64,000 bases of DNA from UKL13-2 sp043744255 (GCA_043744255.1 JAYTVA010000067.1:1-64000), one strand, 5' to 3'. Shown: positions 24,834 to 34,595, counted from the first letter of the stretch. Translations and numbers: made by a program. The notes: generated from the letters alone by a model not told the origin.

Positions 24834-26942
24834 ATGCCCATCAAAAAAAGTGCAAGTCGATTTCTCAATCGGGAAATCCAGTTGCTCTCGTTTAACCGTC
24901 GCGTGCTGGCGCAGGCCGAAGATCCCACTGTGCCCTTACTCGAACGCCTGAAATATCTGGCGATTGTGTCGTCGAATCTGGATGAGTTTTTCGAGATTCG
25001 TGTCGCGGGTCTGAAGGAACAGATCAAACTTTTTTCTGCGGCGCGCAGCACCGACGGGCTCACCGCCCAGACCACGTTTAGATTGGTCGCCATCGAGGCG
25101 CACAAGTTGGTGAAACGCCAATATGCGTTGCTCAACGAGCAGCTACTCCCCGCGCTGGCGAACGCGGACATTCAATTCGTCCGCCGCACCCATTGGACGC
25201 CGACCCAGCAGGTGTGGATCAAGGATTTTTTCTTCCGCGAAATGATGCCGCTGTTGACGCCCATTGGCCTCGATCCGGTGCACCCGTTTCCGCGTGTGTT
25301 CAACAAGTCGCTGAATTTTGCAGTTGAGCTAGCGGGGCGGGATGCGTTTGGGCGGGAAGCCGAGCGCGCGATTGTGCAGGCACCGCGTGTGTTGCCGCGC
25401 CTCATTAAATTGCCACCAGAGCTGTGTGAAGGGGGCGACCGATTCATTTTTCTAACGTCCATCTTGCACGCCCATGTCGGCGAATTATTTACTGGCCTTA
25501 AGGTGCTCGGCTGCTATCAATTTCGCGTCACCAGAAATTCCGATTTATTCGTCGATGAGGAAGAGGTAAAGAATTTGCGTATCGCCTTGCAGGGCGAGCT
25601 GCCGCTACGGCACTTGGGCGATGCGGTGCGGCTCGAAGTAGCAGATATTTGCTCCGAACCAATGACGAAGTTCCTGCTCGCGCAATTTGAATTGAAGAAA
25701 GCAGATTTGTATCGTGTCAATGGCCCCGTCAATTTGGTGCGCTTGATGAGTGTGCCCGATCAGCTCGCGCGGGCCGACCTCAAGTTCCCACCGTTCGTTG
25801 CGGGTCTCCCGAAGTTGCTGCAAAAATTGGCGCGCACAACCACCGCGCCAAACATTTTTGACACCCTCAAAAAACATGATGTGTTGCTGCACCATCCATT
25901 TCAAAGCTTCGCACCGGTAATTGAATTCATCCAGCAAGCCGCGCGCGACCCACAAGTGGTTGCGATCAAGCAAACCGTCTATCGCACCGGTACCGATTCG
26001 GCGATCATGGAAGCGCTAATTGACGCTGCCACGCGTGGCAAAGAGGTGACGGTGGTGGTGGAACTGATGGCGCGCTTTGATGAGGAAGCGAACTTGGATT
26101 GGGCCGAAAAACTCGAAGCCGTGGGTGCGCATGTGGTGTACGGCGTCGTTGGCCACAAGACCCACGCAAAGATGGCGCTCATCGTGCGCCGCGAGTTTAG
26201 AAACGGTGGCAAAGGCCCAACCGTGCTGCGGCGTTACGCGCACTTGGGCACGGGCAACTACCACACCCGCACCGCGCGGCTTTATACCGATTTTGGTCTG
26301 CTGACCGCAAGTGGCAGCTTGTGCGCAGATGTCAACCAGGTATTCGCGCAGCTCACGGGGCTCGGCAAGGCGGCTCAGTTGAAACAGATATGGCAGGCGC
26401 CGTTCACTCTGCACGCAAAAGTGATCGCCGCGATTGAGCATGAAATCAAGATCGCAAAGTTGGGCAAGCGTGCGGCCATCATCGCCAAGATGAATTCGCT
26501 GGTCGATCCAGAGGTGATTGATGCGTTGTATCGGGCGTCGAACGCGGGCGTGAAAATTGACCTGATCGTGCGCGGCGTGTGCGCATTGCGCCCGGGTGTT
26601 GCTGGCTTATCGAAAAATATTCGTGTGCGTTCCATTGTCGGGCGATTTTTGGAGCACTCGCGGATTTTTTATTTTCGTGATGCTGGTCGCGAACGCGTGA
26701 TGCTGTCGAGCGCGGATTGGATGGAGCGCAATTTTTTTCGCCGCATCGAAACCTGTTTTCCAGTCACCGACGCCAAGCTTAAAGAGCGCGTAATCGAAGA
26801 GGGGCTGCGACCATATCTAACTGACAACAGCGAAGCTTGGGAGATGAGCGCAGGCGGCAGTTACGTCCGCAAACGTGCGTCAAACAAACAGATCAGAAAG
26901 TCTGCGCAAGAGGCGCTGCTGCAACAACTAAGCGCGCAGTAA
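24834..26942 (+). CDS. ppk1: Polyphosphate kinase 1
   Basis: 702 residues, close to the usual PPK1 length. It reversibly makes inorganic polyphosphate from ATP. The N-terminal domain begins FLNREIQLLSFNRRVL, with the conserved SNLDEFFEIRV. The two catalytic phospholipase-D-like histidine regions are VVGHKTHAKMALIVRRE and LGTGNYHTRTARLYTDFG. IEHSRIFYF-like residues near 26650 (LEHSRIFYFRDAG) and SSADWMERNFFRRIE close the active site. ATG 24834 chosen; GTG 24792 would add 14 Lys/Ser-rich residues and remains possible. Divergent from ppx. Converges with bamD, with only 2 nt between the stops. Confidence 0.96.
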   Translation: MPIKKSASRFLNREIQLLSFNRRVLAQAEDPTVPLLERLKYLAIVSSNLDEFFEIRVAGLKEQIKLFSAARSTDGLTAQTTFRLVAIEAHKLVKRQYALLNEQLLPALANADIQFVRRTHWTPTQQVWIKDFFFREMMPLLTPIGLDPVHPFPRVFNKSLNFAVELAGRDAFGREAERAIVQAPRVLPRLIKLPPELCEGGDRFIFLTSILHAHVGELFTGLKVLGCYQFRVTRNSDLFVDEEEVKNLRIALQGELPLRHLGDAVRLEVADICSEPMTKFLLAQFELKKADLYRVNGPVNLVRLMSVPDQLARADLKFPPFVAGLPKLLQKLARTTTAPNIFDTLKKHDVLLHHPFQSFAPVIEFIQQAARDPQVVAIKQTVYRTGTDSAIMEALIDAATRGKEVTVVVELMARFDEEANLDWAEKLEAVGAHVVYGVVGHKTHAKMALIVRREFRNGGKGPTVLRRYAHLGTGNYHTRTARLYTDFGLLTASGSLCADVNQVFAQLTGLGKAAQLKQIWQAPFTLHAKVIAAIEHEIKIAKLGKRAAIIAKMNSLVDPEVIDALYRASNAGVKIDLIVRGVCALRPGVAGLSKNIRVRSIVGRFLEHSRIFYFRDAGRERVMLSSADWMERNFFRRIETCFPVTDAKLKERVIEEGLRPYLTDNSEAWEMSAGGSYVRKRASNKQIRKSAQEALLQQLSAQ

Positions 26943-26944
26943 CG

Positions 26945-27748
26945 CTACCAAAGTTTCCACCACGGAAGCCCACCACCCTTGGCGGCGACATTATTCGGAA
27001 AATTTTTCTCGAGCACGCGACGCGAGTCGGCGGCGAGTTCCGGCAACTCCATTTTCTCGTACGCGGCGATGCTGATGACCAGTGCATCCTGGGTCGCGGG
27101 TGCCTGCGGGTAGCGCGACAAGACGTTCTGCGCGCGGCTGGTGGCAGCCACATAGGCACCACGATTGAGATAGTAACGGGCGACCGCCACATCGTGCTTG
27201 GCGAGAGCATTCACCAAATAGGCCATGCGCGTGCGCGAATCGTCGGCGTAGCGGCTGTCGGGGAAGCGCACCACCAAATCCTTGAACGCATCAAACGATT
27301 CACGTAACGCTTTCGGGTCGCGCTCGGCGGGATCCAGATTCAGTGCGTCGCCGAACAACCCGAGGTCTGGTTTGAAGTACGCCAATGCTTTCAAATACAG
27401 CGCGTAGTCGAGTGCAGCATGATTCGGGTGCAGCTTGATGAAGCGATCCGTGGCAGCGGTGGCTTGTGCGGTGTCGCCTTCCTTGTAGTAAGCGTAGGCA
27501 ATATCGAGCTGCGCTTGCTGCGCATAGCGACCAAATGGGTAGCGCGCTTCGAGCGCTTCGTAGAGCTTAACGGCACCGGCGTAGTTGCCGGAGTCGAGAT
27601 CATTCTTGGCATTCTTGTAAAACTCTTCAACGGTCCAGTTCTTTTGTTCATTGACCTTATCGCCGAACATGCTACAGCCGGACAGCAAGAGTGCGACGCT
27701 CGCGAACGCGGCGATGAGGAGCTTAGGGATGCAGTTTTGTCGTGTCAT
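26945..27748 (-). CDS. bamD: Outer membrane assembly lipoprotein BamD
   Basis: 267-residue essential BAM subunit. Signal peptide with lipobox LLLSGC (Cys at about residue 26), then TPR-like helices including EEFYKNAKNDLDSGNYAGA, LEARYPFGRYAQQAQLD and FPDSRYADDSRTRM, all typical of BamD/ComL. It ends in LPWWKLW. Start ATG 27748 gives the proper signal peptide; an upstream in-frame start at 27793 would lie inside rluD. Its start codon faces that of rluD with at most 8 nt between, so its promoter must lie inside rluD coding sequence. Confidence 0.96.
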   Translation of the reverse strand: MTRQNCIPKLLIAAFASVALLLSGCSMFGDKVNEQKNWTVEEFYKNAKNDLDSGNYAGAVKLYEALEARYPFGRYAQQAQLDIAYAYYKEGDTAQATAATDRFIKLHPNHAALDYALYLKALAYFKPDLGLFGDALNLDPAERDPKALRESFDAFKDLVVRFPDSRYADDSRTRMAYLVNALAKHDVAVARYYLNRGAYVAATSRAQNVLSRYPQAPATQDALVISIAAYEKMELPELAADSRRVLEKNFPNNVAAKGGGLPWWKLW

Positions 27749-27756
27749 ACTTTGGC

Positions 27757-28785
27757 ATGCCAATCGAATTCGAAGACGAAGATTATAGCCCAAGCGAGTT
27801 GGCGACTCTGGTTAAGCCAGCCCTTTCCGCGATTGAACCAGTCACCTTGACCGTGCCGATGTCGTTGGGCGGAAAGCGCTTGGATCAAGGGCTAGCCGAA
27901 TTGTTCCCTGACCATTCGCGCAGCCGCCTAACCACGATGCTCAAAGACGGCGCGATCTTGCTCGATGGCGCGGTGGTGGCACCGAAAACAAAGTTGCTCG
28001 GTGGCGAAATTATTGTCGCCACACTTGTGCCGCGTGACGAAGAATCCGCATTCACGCCGGAAGACATTGCCATCGACATTATTTATGAAGACGATGCCAT
28101 CGTCGTCGTCAATAAGCGGGCGGGCATGGTGGTGCATCCGGCGGCGGGGAACTGGAGTGGCACGCTGCTTAATGCCCTGCTGTTTCGCTATCCGCAAGTT
28201 ATCAATTTGCCGCGTGCAGGCATCGTGCATCGGCTCGATAAGGATACGACCGGCGTGATGGTCGCGGCAAAGACGGAGGCGGCGCAGCTCGCGCTGGTAC
28301 GCCAGCTGCAAGCGCGCAGCATGAAACGCATCTACGTAGCGCTGGTGCGTGGGGATGTGGCGCGCGATGGCAAGGTGGATGCGCCGATCACGCGCCATCC
28401 GCGCGACCGTACGCGCATGGCAGTGGTGGGCGATGTACTACGCGGCGAATCGAATGCGGGCAAAGCAGCTGTCACGCACTACCGCCCGCTGGAACACTTT
28501 AGTTATCACACGCTGGTGGAATGCAGACTCGAAACAGGTCGCACCCACCAAATTCGCGTACACATGCAGACCATTGGTTTCCCGCTCGAAGGTGACACCG
28601 TGTATGGCCCACCGCCGGCGAAAATGGACGCCGAGGTGCGCGATACGTTTCGCGACTTCGGACGGCAGGCCTTGCACGCAAAACAATTGACGCTGATCCA
28701 TCCGGTCACTGGCAAAGAGATGAGCTTCGACGCGCCGCTGCCGGATGATTTGGTGGATTTGATTGATTTCGTCGGCATGTTGTAG
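27757..28785 (+). CDS. rluD: 23S rRNA pseudouridine synthase
   Basis: 342 residues from ATG 27757; a GTG at 27742 would overlap bamD. An N-terminal S4 RNA-binding domain (KRLDQGLAELFPDHSRSRL) is followed by the RluA-type catalytic domain with HRLDKDTTGVMV, which holds the catalytic Asp. Further family blocks are VVNKRAGMVVHPAAGN and RTHQIRVHM. RluD modifies helix 69 of 23S rRNA (positions 1911, 1915 and 1917 in E. coli). The bamD-divergent location and the next gene (pgeF) give the same order as in many proteobacteria, supporting RluD over RluA/RluC. Confidence 0.95.
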   Translation: MPIEFEDEDYSPSELATLVKPALSAIEPVTLTVPMSLGGKRLDQGLAELFPDHSRSRLTTMLKDGAILLDGAVVAPKTKLLGGEIIVATLVPRDEESAFTPEDIAIDIIYEDDAIVVVNKRAGMVVHPAAGNWSGTLLNALLFRYPQVINLPRAGIVHRLDKDTTGVMVAAKTEAAQLALVRQLQARSMKRIYVALVRGDVARDGKVDAPITRHPRDRTRMAVVGDVLRGESNAGKAAVTHYRPLEHFSYHTLVECRLETGRTHQIRVHMQTIGFPLEGDTVYGPPPAKMDAEVRDTFRDFGRQALHAKQLTLIHPVTGKEMSFDAPLPDDLVDLIDFVGML

Positions 28786-28787
28786 TC

Positions 28788-29543
28788 GTGGAAATGACTG
28801 ACCTCATCATCCCCAATTGGCCTGCGCCTGCGAATGTGAAGGCGTTTTTCACCACGCGAAATGGTGGTGTTAGTGAGGGGGCGTATGCCAGCCTCAACCT
28901 CGGGCGCGCTGCCGGAGATACGCTCAATGCCGTGAAGGAAAATCGTCGCCGCTTTGAGAAGCTGTTGCCGCAGCCGCCTGCGTGGTTGAGCCAGGTGCAT
29001 GGCACGCGCGTGATTGAAGCAGCAGCAGTCATTGCCAGCGGTGCTGTTGAGGCCGCCGACGCCGCATACACGCGTGCGGTGGGTAGCCCATGCGCCGTGA
29101 TGGTCGCGGATTGTTTGCCGGTGTTGTTTTGCGATGACGAAGGGCAGGTGGTTGCCGCCGCCCACGCCGGTTGGCGCGGGCTAGCCGCCGGTATGCTTGA
29201 GTGCACCGTGGAGGTGATGCAAACACCACCCGCGAAATTGATGGCTTGGCTGGGCCCGGCGATTGGGCCGAGTAGATTCGAAGTGGGTGAGGATGTTTTG
29301 CAGGCGTTTGTAGCCGTTGATCCAAACGCGGCGCGCGCGTTCGTGCCGCGCGGCGCGGCGCATCCCGGAAAATATTTTGCGGATCTTTTCGCCTTGGCCC
29401 ATATGCGGTTGGCGCGCGCCGGCCTCACCCGCGTGTACGGCGGAGGTGTTTGCACGATGAGCGATCCGGCGCGATTTTTCTCGTATCGGCGCGATGGGGC
29501 GTCCGGGCGCATGGCTGGGGTGATTTGGCGGACAGAGCTGTAA
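28788..29543 (+). CDS. pgeF: Purine nucleoside phosphorylase / laccase-domain protein YfiH
   Basis: 251 residues of the multi-copper polyphenol oxidase-like (DUF152, YfiH/PgeF) family. Metal-site motifs are present: SQVHGTRVI, VADCLPVLFCD and AAHAGWRGLAAG. The family is linked to editing of peptidoglycan precursors (removal of wrongly incorporated amino acids) and to purine nucleoside cleavage. Start is GTG 28788 two nt after the rluD stop, or ATG 28794. Same operon as rluD by spacing. Confidence 0.93.
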   Translation: MEMTDLIIPNWPAPANVKAFFTTRNGGVSEGAYASLNLGRAAGDTLNAVKENRRRFEKLLPQPPAWLSQVHGTRVIEAAAVIASGAVEAADAAYTRAVGSPCAVMVADCLPVLFCDDEGQVVAAAHAGWRGLAAGMLECTVEVMQTPPAKLMAWLGPAIGPSRFEVGEDVLQAFVAVDPNAARAFVPRGAAHPGKYFADLFALAHMRLARAGLTRVYGGGVCTMSDPARFFSYRRDGASGRMAGVIWRTEL

Positions 29544-29648
29544 GCACGCCATGGTAAACTGTTGCAATTGAGTTGCAAGTAACAACAATCCGCATGCCAT
29601 AGGCTTTGAGTCTTACTGGCTCACCTGCGATAGCGCACCTGCCGCACC

Positions 29649-30464
29649 ATGACCCTTCTGTACATCCTCGCCGCCTGTTTGTTCGGCAGTGCCCTTTCGG
29701 TGCTGCTGGCGGGCTTGATCGCGTGGCGGGTGCAGCCGCGGGTGATTCCGTTGTTTGTCAGCTATGCGGTGGGCGCATTGCTGGGCGTGGTGTTTCTCGA
29801 TTTGTTGCCGCATATTTTTCAGACCACCACCAAACCGCAGGCGTCCGCCGGCTGGATTTTGGCGGGCATCATGGCGTTTTTTATTCTGGAAAAACTGGTG
29901 TTGTGGCGTCACAACCACGATCACGCGGGGCAGGCGGAAGCAGCCATCGCGGCCCACGACGCCAACACGCATGGACACGATCATGGGCACGCGCATCATG
30001 GCGCTGCACATGGCCGCGAAACCAGCGCGTGGATGATTATCATCGGTGATGGCTTTCACAATTTCACCGATGGCTTAGCCATTGCGGCGGCGTTTTTAGC
30101 GGACTACAAATTAGGCGTGGTGACCGCAGTCGCCATCATTGCGCATGAATTACCGCAAGAGTTGGGTGATTTTCTGGTGCTGATTCATTCTGGATTCAGC
30201 AAGCGCCGTGCGTTGTTCTGGAATCTGATGTCGAGCTTCGCCACGTTGGTAGGCGCGGTTCTGGCGTATTTTGCGTTTACGTGGGCGGGCGATTATGAAA
30301 ATATTTTTCTGTGTATCGCCGCCGCCAGCATGATCTACGTCGCGATTGCTGACCTCATTCCCGGCCTACACAAGCGCTCCACACTTGCCGATACTATCCA
30401 GCAAATTTCGCTAGTCGCGATTGGCATCGCCTCGATCTGGGGCGTTCACTTGCTCATCGGCTAA
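29649..30464 (+). CDS. ZIP-family divalent metal transporter
   Basis: 271 residues with about 7-8 transmembrane helices. The ZIP metal-path motifs are clear: GDGFHNFTDGLAIA in TM4 and IAHELPQELGDF in TM5. Between TM3 and TM4 is a His-rich cytoplasmic loop (HNHDHAG ... THGHDHGHAHHG), typical of zinc-handling members. Likely import or balance of zinc, possibly iron or manganese. Its last 54 nt overlap the 3' end of a small convergent gene on the other strand. Confidence 0.93.
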   Translation: MTLLYILAACLFGSALSVLLAGLIAWRVQPRVIPLFVSYAVGALLGVVFLDLLPHIFQTTTKPQASAGWILAGIMAFFILEKLVLWRHNHDHAGQAEAAIAAHDANTHGHDHGHAHHGAAHGRETSAWMIIIGDGFHNFTDGLAIAAAFLADYKLGVVTAVAIIAHELPQELGDFLVLIHSGFSKRRALFWNLMSSFATLVGAVLAYFAFTWAGDYENIFLCIAAASMIYVAIADLIPGLHKRSTLADTIQQISLVAIGIASIWGVHLLIG

Positions 30465-30638
30465 CGCTCGGTCGCGCAGCTTGTTGCGACGGCGAATCGG
30501 CGCGCCAAACAGCCACACCAGCAGCGAACACGGTGCTAGGCCGTAAAATACGAATGTCATGATGCCCGCGACCACCGATTTTTCAGTAGCGGCCATCATC
30601 AGCACCACATACAACCACGCGATCGCTACGATATACAT
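30411..30638 (-). CDS. Small inner-membrane protein
   Basis: 75 residues from the ATG at 30638. Two hydrophobic segments, about 3-20 (IVAIAWLYVVLMMAATE) and 26-46 (GIMTFVFYGLAPCSLLVWLF), are followed by a basic stretch GAPIRRRNKLRDRAL and a polar tail. The layout (two helices, then positively charged cytoplasmic end) and length recall a small uncharacterised family in Betaproteobacteria. It overlaps the ZIP gene tail to tail and starts 32 nt from phaC on the opposite strand. No function can be assigned. Confidence 0.65.
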   Translation of the reverse strand: MYIVAIAWLYVVLMMAATEKSVVAGIMTFVFYGLAPCSLLVWLFGAPIRRRNKLRDRALADEQVNAPDRGDANRD

Positions 30639-30670
30639 TTTCGTTCTCACCGTTCCCCGACTAGCCCCAG

Positions 30671-32386
30671 ATGAATACTCCCACAAGCGCCATTGATTTT
30701 CCAAAAACACTTTCGACGTTGCAGGAAATGGCATCGCGCTTGATTCATCAAAGCGCGACGATTCATACGCCCAATAGTTTCAACGAGGCGTGGCAGCTCT
30801 GGACGCAGGCGCTGGCCCGCGAGCCGCAAAAGCTGGCGGCTATGCAAGCGCGTATCAACGCAGAAAATCAGCGCTTGAGGGCCTTGGCGGCGAGCGACGA
30901 ATCGGCACGCCTGAGCTGCACAGACAAACGTTTTTCCAGCGAAGCGTGGCAAACCAACCCAGCATTTTTGAGCCTTGCCGAATCGTATCTCAGCATGAGT
31001 ACCACACTGCTGGAAAGCCTTGATGGGCTTGAATTGACGACTGAAGCCAAGCAGCGCGCACGATTTTTTTTCAAGCAGTATTTTGATGCCGTTTCACCAA
31101 CCAATTTTTTGCTGACCAATCCCGAGGCGATGCAGCTCGCGATGGACAGTAAAGGCGAATCGCTGCGTACGGGCATCGAAAACCTCAAAGCCGATATGGA
31201 AAAAGGTCATATCTCGATGACCGATGAGACCGCGTTTGAGGTCGGCAAAAATATCGCCATGACGCCCGGACGCGTGGTGTTTGAAAATGAAATTTTCCAG
31301 TTGCTGCAATACGCGCCGCAAACGCGCGAGGTACATTTGCGCCCGCTGTTGCTGGTGCCGCCGTGCATCAACAAGTTCTACATTCTCGATTTGCGTCCTG
31401 ATAACTCATTCATCGAATACGCCGTTCAGCAAGGCTTCACCGTGTTTGTTACCTCGTGGCGTAACGTGCAGGCACCGCAAGGCAAACTTACTTGGGACGA
31501 TTACATTCGCGATGGCGTCATCAAAGCCATCGATACGGTGCGCGTTATTACCAACGTGGACAAAATCAACGCGCTGGGATTTTGTGTGGGTGGCACCATG
31601 CTCGCCAACGCGCTCGCAGTGTTGCGGCGCATGGACCATGATGTGGTCGAGAGCATGACGTTGCTCACGACGTTCCTCGATTTTGCTGAGGTCGGCGACA
31701 TCAGCGCGTATGTGGACGAAGCGTTCGTCGAGCGTCGTGAGCGCGAGCTGAGCACCGGCGGCATCGTCGATGGTGGCGAATTGGCATTCGCATTTTCATC
31801 GCTGCGCGCCAACGATCTCATTTGGAATTACGTCTCCAGCAATTATCTGCACGGCAAGAAACCGCCGCCGTTTGATTTGCTGTTCTGGAACAGTGACAGC
31901 ACCAATCTGCCCGGGCCGTGGTACAGCTACTACCTGCGCAATACCTATCTCGAAAATAACCTCATCAAGCCCGATCACCTGCGCGTGTGCGACGTGCCGG
32001 TTGATCTGAGCGTAATCGATATGCCGGCCTATGTGTTTGCGGCGCGTGAAGACCATATTGTGCCGTGGAAAACCTCGTACCAAGGTACCCGCCATCTCAG
32101 CAGCGACGTGAAATTCGTGCTGGGTGCGTCGGGTCACATCGCGGGCGTGATTAACCCAGCGTCGAAAAACAAGCGTAGCTATTGGACCGGTGCCGATCAA
32201 GCTGAAACGGCAGATGGCTGGATCGCCGCCTCGCAAGAGCACGCGGGTAGCTGGTGGCCACATTGGGCAAAATGGTTGCGCGCGCGCAGTGGACGTATGA
32301 TTGCAGCACGTACCACTCTCGGTAGCGCCGCATTTCCACCTACTGAGGTGGCACCTGGTCGGTATGTAAAGGGCCGCACCAAGTAG
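30671..32386 (+). CDS. phaC: Class I polyhydroxyalkanoate synthase
   Basis: 571 residues. It polymerises (R)-3-hydroxyacyl-CoA into PHA granules. The lipase-like box is GFCVGG with catalytic Cys305. The catalytic Asp lies in VFAAREDHIVPW and the His in LGASGHIAGVINP. The N-terminal domain (about 1-190) and the length match the class I enzymes of Cupriavidus type, which mainly use short-chain monomers. phaB follows after 34 nt, so the two form an operon. No phaA thiolase gene is next to them in the window. Confidence 0.96.
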   Translation: MNTPTSAIDFPKTLSTLQEMASRLIHQSATIHTPNSFNEAWQLWTQALAREPQKLAAMQARINAENQRLRALAASDESARLSCTDKRFSSEAWQTNPAFLSLAESYLSMSTTLLESLDGLELTTEAKQRARFFFKQYFDAVSPTNFLLTNPEAMQLAMDSKGESLRTGIENLKADMEKGHISMTDETAFEVGKNIAMTPGRVVFENEIFQLLQYAPQTREVHLRPLLLVPPCINKFYILDLRPDNSFIEYAVQQGFTVFVTSWRNVQAPQGKLTWDDYIRDGVIKAIDTVRVITNVDKINALGFCVGGTMLANALAVLRRMDHDVVESMTLLTTFLDFAEVGDISAYVDEAFVERRERELSTGGIVDGGELAFAFSSLRANDLIWNYVSSNYLHGKKPPPFDLLFWNSDSTNLPGPWYSYYLRNTYLENNLIKPDHLRVCDVPVDLSVIDMPAYVFAAREDHIVPWKTSYQGTRHLSSDVKFVLGASGHIAGVINPASKNKRSYWTGADQAETADGWIAASQEHAGSWWPHWAKWLRARSGRMIAARTTLGSAAFPPTEVAPGRYVKGRTK

Positions 32387-32420
32387 TACCGTTATTAAAC
32401 GAATAACCAGGAGAATCAAC

Positions 32421-33170
32421 ATGTCAAATTCACAACGTATCGCACTCGTCACTGGCGGAATGGGCGGTCTCGGCGAAGCCATTTGTATGAAACTTGCCCG
32501 CATGGGTATCAAGGTCGTGGTGACCTATTCGCCGTCAAACACCAAGGCCGATCAATGGCTCAAGGACATGGCCACACGCGACTATCACTTCGCGGCCTAC
32601 GCTGTAGACGTCAGCAGTTTTGATTCCTGCCACACAGCCATCGACAAGATTCAAAAGGAAGTGGGGCCAGTTGACATTCTGATCAACAACGCTGGCATCA
32701 CGCGCGACATGACCTTCAAAAAAATGACTAAGGTCGATTGGGACGCCGTGATCGGTACCAACCTCGATAGCATCTTTAACATGACCAAACCGGTAGTCGA
32801 TGGCATGGTCGAGCGCGGCTGGGGGCGTGTGATTAACGTCTCGTCGGTGAACGGGCAAAAGGGTGCCTTCGGTCAAACCAACTACTCGGCCGCCAAAGCC
32901 GGTATGCATGGCTTCAGCAAAGCGCTGGCACTCGAAGTCGCGCGTAAAGGGGTCACGGTCAACACCATTTCGCCCGGCTATATCGGTACCGCGATGGTCA
33001 CAGCGATTCCCGAAGAAGTGCTCAACAGCAAAATCATTCCGCAGATTCCGCTGGGCCGTTTGGGTAAGCCGGAGGAAGTGGCGGGCTTATGTGCGTATTT
33101 GGCGTCAGACGAGGCGGCGTTTATTACCGGGGCGAATATTGCGATTAACGGTGGGCAGCATATGCAGTAA
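32421..33170 (+). CDS. phaB: Acetoacetyl-CoA reductase
   Basis: 249-residue SDR. Rossmann motif TGGMGGLGEAI, NNAGITRD, active-site Ser in NVSSVNGQKGAFGQ, and YSAAK with the catalytic Tyr and Lys. GQTNYSAAKAG and the close of GANIAINGGQHMQ match PhaB enzymes, which make (R)-3-hydroxybutyryl-CoA with NADPH for PhaC. SD CAGGAG lies about 8 nt before the ATG. The operon position behind phaC supports PhaB over FabG. Confidence 0.95.
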   Translation: MSNSQRIALVTGGMGGLGEAICMKLARMGIKVVVTYSPSNTKADQWLKDMATRDYHFAAYAVDVSSFDSCHTAIDKIQKEVGPVDILINNAGITRDMTFKKMTKVDWDAVIGTNLDSIFNMTKPVVDGMVERGWGRVINVSSVNGQKGAFGQTNYSAAKAGMHGFSKALALEVARKGVTVNTISPGYIGTAMVTAIPEEVLNSKIIPQIPLGRLGKPEEVAGLCAYLASDEAAFITGANIAINGGQHMQ

Positions 33171-33294
33171 CGCGTGCAGTAACCAACACCGCGTACAGAC
33201 AAAACCCTAGTATCGGCGAGCCTCTTCAGGCAGTGGTCTGAAAATGCGCGTCGATGCTGGGGTTTAACTTTTTTGCCATTCCATTCCTGCATTC

Positions 33295-34557
33295 ATGCCC
33301 AATTACTGCGCCATCGACTTCGGTACGTCTAATTCTGCCGTCGCGCTGCCCACTTCATCGCCTACCGTCACACTCCAATTGGCCGAGCTGGAGCCCGGCT
33401 ACACCACCATTCCCACAGCGGTCTTCTACAACACCGAAGACGAAACCCGTTGCTATGGGCGCGAAGCGGTAGCAGCGTATGTCGATGGTTTTGATGGCCG
33501 CTTGATGCGCTCGATCAAAAGTATTCTCGGCTCGGACTTGATGGAGTCCACCACCGAAATGGGCCATGGCTTGCAGGTGAAATATAGCGACGTGGTGATC
33601 GCGTATTTGCGTCATCTCAAAACAGTGGCAGAGCATCAATCGCAACGCACGCTTCAACGCGTGGTCATTGGTCGCCCGGTGCAATTCGTTGACGACGATT
33701 CAATTCGTGATGGCAAAGCCGAAGCAGCATTGCGAAAAGCCGCGCGGGCTGTGGGGTTTCGTGATGTTGCCTTTCAGTTTGAGCCGATTGCGGCAGCGTT
33801 TGATTACGAGTCCGGCATTGAAAAAGAAGAGTTGGTGATGGTCGCCGACATCGGTGGCGGCACCTCGGATTTTTCGCTAATGCGTGTCGGCCCGGCGCGA
33901 CGGGCGCGACTTGAGCGCAAGGACGACATCCTCGCCAACTATGGCGTTCATGTTGCGGGCACGGACTTTGATCGCGCGGTAAACCTCGCCGTGATCATGC
34001 CCACGCTGGGGTTCGGCTCGGTCGGTGCCAATGGCCGTCGCGTACCCGCCTCGACTTATTTCGACCTTGCGACTTGGCATCTCATTAACACGGTATACGC
34101 GCACAATCGCGTGGCGCAACTGCGCGAAATGCGCAGCATGTACGCTGACCAAGCGCGCTTTGACCGGCTACTGCGGGTCGTCACCCGCCGCCTTGGTCAT
34201 CAATTGGCGGCAACGGCCGAGGCGGCCAAGATTGACGTGTCGCTGCACAGCAAAACCATCGTTCACCTTGATGCCATCGAAGAGCATTTGCAGATTGAAT
34301 TTAATACCCTGGAACAAGCAGCAGCGCTGGCCGACAAAATCGAAAAAATTGTTGCGGCAGCAGCGGCGACCGCTACCATGGCGGGCGTACAACGGGATGC
34401 AATTAGTGCCGTTTATTTCACCGGTGGCTCCACCGGCCTCGATGTGCTCACCGAACAAATCGCCGCGCAATTTCCCAGAGCCCAGAAAATCGTCGGCGAC
34501 CGATTTGCCAGCGTGGCGAAGGGGCTGGGGATTTATGCGTCGCGATTATTTGCCTAG
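33295..34557 (+). CDS. Hsp70-like protein (YegD type)
   Basis: 420 residues with an Hsp70/actin-type ATPase domain: CAIDFGTSNSAVAL (phosphate 1), VMVADIGGGTSDFSLM (phosphate 2) and FTGGSTGLDVLTEQI (adenosine site). It lacks the substrate-binding beta-sandwich and lid of DnaK, which is typical of YegD-like proteins. Physiological role is not established. It stands alone between phaB and the tRNA-Leu region; ATG 33295 has no strong SD. Confidence 0.88.
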   Translation: MPNYCAIDFGTSNSAVALPTSSPTVTLQLAELEPGYTTIPTAVFYNTEDETRCYGREAVAAYVDGFDGRLMRSIKSILGSDLMESTTEMGHGLQVKYSDVVIAYLRHLKTVAEHQSQRTLQRVVIGRPVQFVDDDSIRDGKAEAALRKAARAVGFRDVAFQFEPIAAAFDYESGIEKEELVMVADIGGGTSDFSLMRVGPARRARLERKDDILANYGVHVAGTDFDRAVNLAVIMPTLGFGSVGANGRRVPASTYFDLATWHLINTVYAHNRVAQLREMRSMYADQARFDRLLRVVTRRLGHQLAATAEAAKIDVSLHSKTIVHLDAIEEHLQIEFNTLEQAAALADKIEKIVAAAAATATMAGVQRDAISAVYFTGGSTGLDVLTEQIAAQFPRAQKIVGDRFASVAKGLGIYASRLFA

Positions 34558-34595
34558 CTGTAGAGATCGCATGCAAACCAAGTAAAATCATCGGT

